From the NCBI GenBank assembly GCA_044375415.1, contig JBILMS010000028.1, forward strand, positions 1 through 41,733: a stretch of 41,733 nt of DNA, in the 5' to 3' direction. The position numbers and the translations under genes are program-made. The notes below the pieces were generated by a model. That model was not told where the DNA came from. It ran no database searches and worked only from the letters and a program-made list of their open reading frames with translations. Below, piece after piece: positions 35,468 to 41,733 of the stretch. Positions within the stretch are counted from its first letter, which is position 1, and the number at the start of each line of letters is the position of its first letter. This DNA comes from JAWXBG01 sp044375415. Lineage in GTDB: Bacteria > Bacteroidota > Bacteroidia > Flavobacteriales_D > Sanyastnellaceae.

Positions 35468-38116
35468 ATGGTAACAAGAATTATCGCCATCAACACAAGT
35501 ATCTTTTCTCATGCTGAAATGAGAATGGATGATTGCGACAGCATCCAACTCGTTGGACCAAACAACGTGGGAAAAAGCACGCTCATCTATGCGTTGAACT
35601 TCCTCTTCATTATTGATGGTCATAAAATGACTTTCAGTGGACAGCGCAGAGGTGACAAAGAAACTATTCACCACTATTTCCCTACGCACAATCAGAGTTA
35701 CATCATTTTCGAAATAAGCAAAGGAGAACCCTATTGTATTATGGTTCGTCGTGATGCTGAAGGAGAATTGGAATATTATCGTCTCGATGGGGCTTACAAT
35801 AAAGAGCATTACTTCATTAAAGATGGTAATCACTCTAAGATCCGCAAGTGGGACGAACTGCAGGAAGAACTCTTAGCACAAGGGGTAGAGCTCTATCATT
35901 TCAAGAGTAAAACAGAAGTTTTTAATGCCGTATACCAGCGCGGAAAACGCAACGAATCGGCTGTTTGGTTGGAAGAAACAGTAAAAACGGATGGCTTAAG
36001 TAACAACTTCTCCAAAGTATATCGTTATCTGATCAATTCGAAATTGATCAATAATAAGAGTTTGAAAGAAGCTCTCATCATTGCCGATAACCGCGAGAAT
36101 GATGGAATTAGTTTCTCTCAAAAAAACAAAAAGGATATTAATGATCTCGTGCGCTTAAAGGACGAAATCAAGACCATCCGAGGGATTCAAAATGAGTTCG
36201 AGTCGTTTCGCGAAGTAGTTAATCTATTCAAAGCAAAAACACTCGTTGTCTCTGATTTGGTGTATGCTTTTAACAGCAAATACCTCAAGACCATCAGCGA
36301 TTTGGATACCCAACGTCTCGAGAAAGAGAAGGGGTATCACAATATGATCATCTCCCTAAATGAGAAATTAAAACCTCGTCAGGAAGAGTTGAACCGCGAG
36401 ATCGGAAAAAAGGAAACCGAGGTAGAAATGAAAGAGGGTCAATTGATTCACTTACAACGTAACCTCGAAGAGCTGAACGGTATCGAAAATCAGGCCTTCC
36501 TCATTGAATCGATGAACAATCTCAATGAGAATCGCAAGCAAGCCGAGGCAAGAATTACCCTTGTAGAAAACACAAAACTCAGCAGCAAGCAGCTCGAACA
36601 GAAAATCGATCGCTTGAATGCCGATACTACTCGCCTAAAAGCCCAGATTGAAAATTACGATCACCAACTCATTCATTCTATTTCCGGAAAACAAGATACC
36701 AAAGAGCTCCTGAATTTTATTTTCTCATCTGAATTTAGCAGCTTATCGAGTGATCTTGTTAAAAAGAAAGTTTCTAAAACCGGCGATACTCTTAAGATTT
36801 TCGATGGTGAAATAGAAATACCTGCCGATTTGCCGGTGCGCGAAATTCCTTCGATAGAGGCTCTAAAACTGAACCTGAAAGAAATCGAAGCAGAGTTGCA
36901 TGAACAGGAAAAACTTCTTGCGGTTTCCTTGGACTTCGAAAAAGCGCGTCGCGATCTCGACGGAATTAATGCCGATTTGGATATTGTTAAACTTAAAATC
37001 AATAAGCTTAAAGAAAAACCGGCCCTTGAATCAACAGTAGCTGAACTCTCCAAGGAAGTTCGATCTCTCAAGAATCAGAAGGAAAAACTTGAAGAAGAAC
37101 TCGAAAAACTCAAAGAAGAAATTACTTCAAAGAGCATTTATTTGGATACCGTTCGCGAAGATGCTCGTCGTTTGGAAGAAAGAATCGATGAACTAAAATC
37201 CAAAAAGGCCGAGATTGAGATGTTGGGCATAACACCAACTGAATTCGAAACCAACGATAATCTTGAAGATATCTACGAGAAAATCAGGGTGGCGAACCAT
37301 GATCGTGAAAATCTGAAAGTAGGCAAGGATAGGACTTTTGATCAATTAAGATTCAAAACCAATAGCGCTGTTGCCGACGAAAATGAATTTGTAAAATACA
37401 TCGAAGAAGAAATCGCCTGTATTACCGATAAGGAAAAAAGCATCGATGGACTTTTGCAGAGCATAAGTACTCAATTCGCCAATCCTGCCCACAATCTGAG
37501 AAGGCGTTTTGATGAATTTAAAGAATACGTTTATCACAGCTTCAACGAAAGCCTTGCGAAAACACGTATTTCGAACATCGAATCTCTGCGAATTGAATTA
37601 GTAGAAAACAAGCGGGTAATGCACGATTTGGAAAGAATTGCCTCCATTCAAAACATGACTTCGCAATTGGCTTTTGAATTTGATAAAGCGGAAGATCTGG
37701 AGATTTTAAATAAATACCTCGATCAAAGCAAAAAAGTAGTTTTTGAAGACCTTTTTGATATTGAATTACACTTAAACCTTCGAGGACACATTAAAAAAGT
37801 GGACTTAAAAGAACAAGTGGAATCGGATGGAACCGACCGAATGATCCGATTGGTGATCATCATGGCGATCATCAACAGAATGGCCATCTCGAGTGAGGCA
37901 AATCGCACCGTGTTGTTTATCGACGAAATTGGTACCATCGATGAGCAAAACCGTCCGGAGTTGGTGAACTTCTGCCGCGAACATCACTTCTTGCCAATTT
38001 TTGCAGCTCCGCAAGCCTACGATGGATTCTCGAAGTATTACTTCATATTCCGTTCAAAAGGTAAGATCAACCTCAATGATGATCAACATTCAGTTAAACG
38101 CACGGCTTTAGCCTAA
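35468..38116 (+). CDS. SMC-like ATPase, probable MksB/JetC-type condensin subunit
   Basis: An 882-aa protein with the layout of SMC, MukB and Rad50-type ATPases. Walker A GPNNVGKST (30-38) lies near the N-terminus; long heptad-rich coiled coils span about 275-405 and 465-590 and again 600-725, with a short non-coiled segment (about 406-465) where a hinge would be. At the C-terminus are an ABC-signature-like SDGTDRM (786-792) and a Walker B VLFIDE (815-820, Asp819, catalytic-type Glu820). MukB is about 1480 aa and typical MksB/JetC about 900-1100, so this is at the short end. The two following genes have the sizes and patterns of the kleisin and its partner, which supports a MukBEF/MksBEF-like complex rather than a RecN or SbcC repair ATPase. 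The head starts within ten residues of the N-terminus, as in MukB. The start is ATG 35468, 23 bp after transketolase. Confidence 0.78.
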   Translation: MVTRIIAINTSIFSHAEMRMDDCDSIQLVGPNNVGKSTLIYALNFLFIIDGHKMTFSGQRRGDKETIHHYFPTHNQSYIIFEISKGEPYCIMVRRDAEGELEYYRLDGAYNKEHYFIKDGNHSKIRKWDELQEELLAQGVELYHFKSKTEVFNAVYQRGKRNESAVWLEETVKTDGLSNNFSKVYRYLINSKLINNKSLKEALIIADNRENDGISFSQKNKKDINDLVRLKDEIKTIRGIQNEFESFREVVNLFKAKTLVVSDLVYAFNSKYLKTISDLDTQRLEKEKGYHNMIISLNEKLKPRQEELNREIGKKETEVEMKEGQLIHLQRNLEELNGIENQAFLIESMNNLNENRKQAEARITLVENTKLSSKQLEQKIDRLNADTTRLKAQIENYDHQLIHSISGKQDTKELLNFIFSSEFSSLSSDLVKKKVSKTGDTLKIFDGEIEIPADLPVREIPSIEALKLNLKEIEAELHEQEKLLAVSLDFEKARRDLDGINADLDIVKLKINKLKEKPALESTVAELSKEVRSLKNQKEKLEEELEKLKEEITSKSIYLDTVREDARRLEERIDELKSKKAEIEMLGITPTEFETNDNLEDIYEKIRVANHDRENLKVGKDRTFDQLRFKTNSAVADENEFVKYIEEEIACITDKEKSIDGLLQSISTQFANPAHNLRRRFDEFKEYVYHSFNESLAKTRISNIESLRIELVENKRVMHDLERIASIQNMTSQLAFEFDKAEDLEILNKYLDQSKKVVFEDLFDIELHLNLRGHIKKVDLKEQVESDGTDRMIRLVIIMAIINRMAISSEANRTVLFIDEIGTIDEQNRPELVNFCREHHFLPIFAAPQAYDGFSKYYFIFRSKGKINLNDDQHSVKRTALA

Positions 38117-38126
38117 ACCCTTTGAA

Positions 38127-38273
38127 ATGAATTGTAGCCATAAATCAATAAGTATGTTCTCTGAATCAGTAGAACAAAAGGGTGGAGAAGGAGCTGTTGA
38201 TAAGCTTATATACCATCTAGAACTCGTGGAAGAAGAAAACCCAACTAATCAAATTAGCCATGTTGAGGCATGA
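38127..38273 (+). CDS. Small 48-aa ORF between ATPase and kleisin genes
   Basis: ATG at 38127 to TGA at 38271-38273 encodes 48 aa (an internal ATG at 38154 would give 39). The product is acidic and hydrophilic, with one possible amphipathic helix (GAVDKLIYHLELVEEEN) and no signal peptide. It begins 10 bp after the ATPase stop and overlaps the next gene by 14 bp, the same overlap length as between the next two genes. Its frame differs from that of the kleisin gene and cannot be joined to it without a frameshift. No family is recognised. The positional evidence suggests a real, translated cistron or a coupling leader; that remains unproven. Confidence 0.45.
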   Translation: MNCSHKSISMFSESVEQKGGEGAVDKLIYHLELVEEENPTNQISHVEA

Positions 38274-39456
38274 ACCACAGACCATACTGAATTTCCTGCA
38301 CAACTACTTTGATTTGATGCAGGATCTCTTTTTCTTGCAAAAGAAAGAGGGTATCATTCACAAGGAAGAGCTCGATTTGATGTGTGCTAAATACGGCGTT
38401 GGACTTCAGGCAAAACTGAAAGAATATAAGGTCATGCGCCCGGTCGGCACCGACTTCGAAATGCGCGACTCTTACTATAAACTGTTTGAGTTTCTACTCT
38501 ATGAGTTCCGTCCGCTGCTTCCTGAGACTATTGATAAATACAAATCGGCTGTTTCCGAATTGTTTAATAAGATTCGCAAAGGTATCCACCACGATAAGGA
38601 CATCTTGCTTGAACGTGTGAAAAACGTGAGTTATCAGGTCCGTGAATTCCTCGATTTGGTAGAAAAAAATGCGCTGCGATTATTGAGCGAAACACGTGAT
38701 CTTAAAAGTAACATCGAACGCGTCGATTATCGAGACAAGGTACACCGCGCCTCATTTTGGATCGAACATTACATCTTACCACTGAACAAAATTCTGGATG
38801 TAAACCAGCCGGAATCCATAGCAAGTAAGCTTCTCGAGATATCCGAATATGCTAATCGTCGCAGGTTGGATACGCATAATGAACTTGCCCGTATTGAGTT
38901 TGAAAAACTGTACAATCAGTTGATCCAAACGCACAACGATTTGCTACGTCAGTCTCGAATTTTAACAACGGAACTTCTGCCGCTTATCGAAAGGATTCGA
39001 ACCGAATCTTTGTTGTTGACCGGGTGGATCGAATTCTTGAGGAACCCCTACAAAGTAGATCCTCCTCAAATGCTGAAATCGAACCGCGGTATGCCGTATG
39101 CGAAAGATATGCTGTACAAAACGCGCGAATTTTTTGAGCAGTTTCAACAGCAGGACGCCATTGTTATCGAAGATAATTCAGTCGATTTTGATAGATGGAT
39201 TTTTGATCGCGATTTATTCAAACAAAAGCTAGAAAGCGAATTGCCTTGCAACGATTTCTTTGCTTGGTGTATGAGCTCACTTAAAAAGGATTTTACTGAA
39301 GTTGATACGGAGAAATTTTTTGCCGTCGCCAACCTTCTTTTCGATGAAGATTTATTGATCGAATACAACAATCGATCGGAGAGGACTCTGATTGAAACCA
39401 AGAATTCCTCTATTTCTGTTCCCAAACTTAAAATTATTCCAAATGGTATATCCTAA
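38260..39456 (+). CDS. Probable kleisin subunit (MksF/JetA-like)
   Basis: A 398-aa, mostly alpha-helical, soluble protein with no signal peptide. The first about 110 residues look like a winged-helix-type domain (LHNYFDLMQDLFFLQKK ... YYKLFEFLLYEF). A helical middle (about 115-265) is followed by a C-terminal region (about 290-390) with a second winged-helix-like pattern (DRDLFKQKLESELPCNDFFAWC ... VDTEKFFAVANLLFDE). Size, fold prediction by eye and position between an SMC-like ATPase and an MksE-like gene fit a MukF/MksF kleisin that bridges two ATPase heads. The start is ATG 38260; a stop at 38218-38220 blocks any longer form. No direct sequence motif is diagnostic, so this call leans on context. 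Confidence 0.62.
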   Translation: MLRHEPQTILNFLHNYFDLMQDLFFLQKKEGIIHKEELDLMCAKYGVGLQAKLKEYKVMRPVGTDFEMRDSYYKLFEFLLYEFRPLLPETIDKYKSAVSELFNKIRKGIHHDKDILLERVKNVSYQVREFLDLVEKNALRLLSETRDLKSNIERVDYRDKVHRASFWIEHYILPLNKILDVNQPESIASKLLEISEYANRRRLDTHNELARIEFEKLYNQLIQTHNDLLRQSRILTTELLPLIERIRTESLLLTGWIEFLRNPYKVDPPQMLKSNRGMPYAKDMLYKTREFFEQFQQQDAIVIEDNSVDFDRWIFDRDLFKQKLESELPCNDFFAWCMSSLKKDFTEVDTEKFFAVANLLFDEDLLIEYNNRSERTLIETKNSSISVPKLKIIPNGIS

Positions 39457-39979
39457 AGACCACCGACATCTTGTAGAAGCACTGATGGGCGGAAAATTCG
39501 TCTTATCGAACGATGAAATGTTCAACTCTTTAAAGGAGAATGAGCAGTTTTATGCCGAATTCTTTAAGGTTTCTTTCAACTATGAACTTGTTTTGAAACA
39601 GGAATTTGCCTACCTCTTGTCGAGAGAAACAAATGAGAATCTTTCACGGGATATAAGCATCTTCATTGCAGTTCTTAGTTACGAATTGGACCGCGATAGC
39701 AAAAACTTTATGGAGATGTTCGAGTTCCATGAGTTTGCATTGGAAGAGATTGATCGTTACTTCGAAAACACCTCATTTATTGATTTGGTAGAAAGCAACA
39801 AGCAACTCAAAGACAGCGATAGCCGAAAGACGTTGATCAATGCTATGGCCCGAAGAAACATCGTTCACAAAACGTTTGAAGATCGTTTCTGCTTTACGCA
39901 AGCGCATAAGGTATTCGTAGAGTTTGCGAAAGAACTCGCCATAAAAAGAATGCAACAAGAGCCTTATCAGATGAATTGA
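39443..39979 (+). CDS. Probable kleisin-associated subunit (MksE/JetB-like, DUF4194-type)
   Basis: A small helical protein of 178 aa when started at ATG 39443, which gives MVYPKDHRHLVEALMGGKFV. An upstream in-frame ATG at 39392 would overlap the previous gene by 65 bp; the 14-bp overlap is more credible. The pattern GGKFVLSNDEMFNSLKEN, then YAEFF..SFNYELVLKQEFAYLLSRE and LSRDISIFIAVLSYELDRD matches what I know of MukE/MksE/JetB winged-helix partners: a short Gly-Lys-Phe turn, a YxxFF helix, an AYL strand and a conserved helix. It is the last gene of the cluster and is followed by two terminators, so no JetD-like nuclease is co-transcribed. Confidence 0.65.
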   Translation: MVYPKDHRHLVEALMGGKFVLSNDEMFNSLKENEQFYAEFFKVSFNYELVLKQEFAYLLSRETNENLSRDISIFIAVLSYELDRDSKNFMEMFEFHEFALEEIDRYFENTSFIDLVESNKQLKDSDSRKTLINAMARRNIVHKTFEDRFCFTQAHKVFVEFAKELAIKRMQQEPYQMN

Positions 39980-40006
39980 TTTAGCAGTTAGATTACATAA
40001 AAAGTT

Positions 40007-40032
40007 AAACCCCGGCACATCCGGGGTTTTTT
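40007..40032 (+). terminator. Intrinsic terminator of the tkt-mks-like operon
   Basis: Stem AAACCCCGG/CCGGGGTTT with a 5-nt loop and a T-run, 28 bp after the last gene. Confidence 0.92.
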
Positions 40033-40050
40033 ATTGGATATAGTACAAAT

Positions 40051-40080
40051 AAAAAAGGTCTCCCGAGGGAGACCTTTTTT
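40051..40080. terminator. Near-perfect bidirectional terminator
   Basis: A 14-bp inverted repeat AAAAAAGGTCTCCC/GGGAGACCTTTTTT around a GA centre. It ends 14 bp before the stop of the minus-strand SprB gene and serves that gene, and can back up the plus-strand operon. Confidence 0.92.
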
Positions 40081-40094
40081 CTTGCTATAAGAGA

Positions 40095-41733
40095 TTATTG
40101 CTTGATGACTTTTACAGTCTGAACGTTGTCGCCAATGAGGAGATTGAGGAAGTATACGCCTGACTCAAATTGAGTAAGATCTACTTGCTCAACAACTACT
40201 GATTGATTTTTGTTGATCATACGCTCAACCACTAAACGTCCTTGAGCATCTGTAACCTGGTAACGAACTAGGTTGCTATTCAAACCTTGAATAGTAAGGT
40301 TAAATAGGCCTGCCGTTGGGTTAGGGCTTACATTGATGCTGTATTCAACACCGAATTCATTCAAACCGGTAATGGTTACACTTTCAGTCCAAGTACAACC
40401 GTTTTCGTCTGTCACAGTTACAGTGTATGTACCTGCATCATCCAAACCACTTAAGTCTTCTGCACTTGAACTAAATCCGTTTGGACCTTCCCAAGAGATA
40501 TCATAGCCCGGAGTACCACCGGTGATATCTAAAGAAATATCTCCACCATCTTCGTCTACACCGCTAATCGGTGTAATCGTACCTTCAAGTTCAGATGGTT
40601 CTGCAATAGTGATTGTTGATATGGTTACTTGGCAACCGTTGTCATCTTCCACAACTACGCAATAAGTACCGGCATCAAGGTCATCGAAAGTGCTCGAAGA
40701 CTGGAAGTTATCGCCGCAGTTGTTGCTGTAAGAATATGGAGCTGTTCCACCGGTAGCGTTGATAACGATTTCACCGTCACCTTCATCATTACAAGTTATA
40801 TCTGCAGAAGTTGTTGTAGCATCGAGTTCTACAGGTTCAGAAATTGATCCTGAAGTTGTGGTTGTACAACCATTTGCATCAACCACGTCGTAAGTATAAT
40901 CACCTGGAGCTAGATCGCAGAATTGTACCAAATTACCACCGTTGATCTGGTATGGGGCAGTTCCACCATTTACGTCTACTTCGATGCAACCATCGTCATC
41001 GCCATTACAGCTAACGTTTGTAGAAGAAGTGCTTGCTTCAATTTCAGCCGGCTCATCGATTGAAATAGTTGTTTGACCAGGACAGTCGTTTACATCTAGT
41101 GCATAGACAGTATAGTCTCCGGCCGCAAGACCTGAGAAGTTGGCCGAACCAAAATTCTCATTGTCGAGGCTGTAAGAAAAAGCACCCGTTCCACCTGTGG
41201 CAGAACCTGTGATGGTTCCGTTGGCACCGTTAAAACAAGTTGGCTCAGTAGAAGTTGCATTTACAACAACCGCAGCAGGAGAAGCCACCGTAAACGGAAC
41301 TTCATCCATACAACCATTGCTGTCCATTCCGTACATGATACCTGCACCGCTGGCAACATCTACAATAAAGTTTGTTCCATCAATGTATGGACCATCGATA
41401 TTGTTTGCACTCCAATCTACATCACCTGTACCACCACCCCAAGTCATAACAACCGAACCGTCGTTAGAATCAGAGCAAGTTGAAGCTATCGTAGAAACTA
41501 CGATTGCAAATAAAGCCGCAGGCTGAGTAACACAAAACTGTGTCGAGTTGCCTACACAACCATTGCCATCAACTACATTCCAACGATAACAGTCGGGATT
41601 TAAGTCGCTGTAGTTCGGAGAAGAAAGGATGATTGGGTTTCCTTGGTCATCTAACGCAGGAGTGTTTTCAGGAGAATACTGAAGATTGTACGTGTAAATA
41701 CCGTTTCCACCGTTAGCACCGGCATTAACCACA
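40095..41733 (-). CDS. SprB-repeat surface protein with T9SS sorting domain, N-terminus outside window
   Basis: The C-terminal 546 codons or so of a larger secreted protein; the frame is still open at the right edge. It contains one partial and five SprB-type repeats of about 70-80 aa (e.g. VSCNGDDDGCIEVDVNGGTA, ITCNDEGDGEIVINATGGTA), each ending in a D.NGC strand and a proline-containing linker. The end is a T9SS type A sorting domain (INVSPNPTAGLFNLTIQG ... SGVYFLNLLI ... VKVIKQ). SprB of Flavobacterium johnsoniae is the gliding adhesin with related repeats, but the repeats are widespread in Bacteroidota secreted proteins. Nothing here shows motility function. Confidence 0.9.
   Translation of the reverse strand, partial: VVNAGANGGNGIYTYNLQYSPENTPALDDQGNPIILSSPNYSDLNPDCYRWNVVDGNGCVGNSTQFCVTQPAALFAIVVSTIASTCSDSNDGSVVMTWGGGTGDVDWSANNIDGPYIDGTNFIVDVASGAGIMYGMDSNGCMDEVPFTVASPAAVVVNATSTEPTCFNGANGTITGSATGGTGAFSYSLDNENFGSANFSGLAAGDYTVYALDVNDCPGQTTISIDEPAEIEASTSSTNVSCNGDDDGCIEVDVNGGTAPYQINGGNLVQFCDLAPGDYTYDVVDANGCTTTTSGSISEPVELDATTTSADITCNDEGDGEIVINATGGTAPYSYSNNCGDNFQSSSTFDDLDAGTYCVVVEDDNGCQVTISTITIAEPSELEGTITPISGVDEDGGDISLDITGGTPGYDISWEGPNGFSSSAEDLSGLDDAGTYTVTVTDENGCTWTESVTITGLNEFGVEYSINVSPNPTAGLFNLTIQGLNSNLVRYQVTDAQGRLVVERMINKNQSVVVEQVDLTQFESGVYFLNLLIGDNVQTVKVIKQ

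Noticed and set aside
38154..38300. Frameshift splitting one longer kleisin gene into the 48-aa ORF and the 398-aa ORF
   Set aside because: The 398-aa protein already begins with a plausible helical domain, the upstream sequence in its own frame has a stop at 38218, and the overlap matches the one at the next junction.
35468..39979. Complete Wadjet (JetABCD) anti-plasmid system
   Set aside because: No JetD/toprim-like gene follows; two terminators and an unrelated SprB gene close the locus, so a defence role is not supported by this window.
1..41733. CRISPR arrays, prophage or insertion sequences
   Set aside because: No regularly spaced direct repeats with unique spacers, no integrase/transposase frames and no phage structural genes were seen.

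Overview
The window looks like a chromosomal segment of a marine-type Bacteroidota, most likely Flavobacteriales (Cryomorphaceae/Schleiferiaceae-like). The evidence is internal. Five proteins end in type IX secretion (T9SS) type A sorting domains, two of them carry tandem SprB repeats, there is a TamL (lipoprotein-type Omp85)/TamB pair, a PUR-like DUF3276 protein, a 30S S1 protein with six S1 domains, a split transketolase and a two-subunit methylmalonyl-CoA mutase. There are no phage genes, insertion sequences, CRISPR arrays, rRNAs or tRNAs that I can see.

Layout. 1-4.6 kb (minus strand): a DUF1573 protein cut by the window edge, a Prc/CtpA-like S41 protease, and the bifunctional penicillin-binding protein PBP1C. 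4.7-8.9 kb: a 1379-aa secreted M43 metalloprotease with a PKD domain, six SprB repeats and a T9SS tail. 9.0-16.9 kb: the outer-membrane biogenesis pair tamL and tamB, both minus strand, with a plus-strand SpoU/TrmH RNA methyltransferase between them. 17.1-18.5 kb: a DUF3276 protein and an unknown lipoprotein. 18.7-22.7 kb: a two-gene T9SS cargo operon (small secreted protein plus gingipain-like C25 protease). 22.9-26.2 kb (plus): methylmalonyl-CoA mutase small and large subunits with ATGA coupling. 26.2-28.6 kb: a 414-bp intergenic stretch with a terminator-like hairpin, a seven-base tandem repeat, a candidate promoter and a structured leader, followed by rpsA. 28.7-30.3 kb (minus): two lipoproteins. 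30.5-33.4 kb (plus): an FG-GAP/ASPIC-UnbV T9SS protein. 33.6-40.0 kb (plus): the two transketolase halves, followed after 23 bp by an SMC-like ATPase, a small 48-aa ORF, a probable kleisin and a probable kleisin-associated (MksE-like) protein. 40.1 kb to the end (minus): the C-terminal part of a SprB-repeat T9SS protein.

The most interesting system is the 35.5-40.0 kb cluster. I read it as a condensin-like MksB-MksF-MksE (MukBEF/Wadjet-JetCAB related) complex with a non-standard gene order (ATPase first), a short ATPase, no JetD nuclease gene, a previously easy-to-miss 48-aa ORF between ATPase and kleisin, and two 14-bp gene overlaps that suggest translational coupling. It appears to be read out of the transketolase transcription unit. 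The complex assignment comes from motifs, size and gene context, not from a database search. Secondary points of interest are the structured rpsA leader with its upstream heptanucleotide repeat, the M43 protease with a Gly-to-Ser change in its zinc motif, and TTG start codons for pbpC and tamB.
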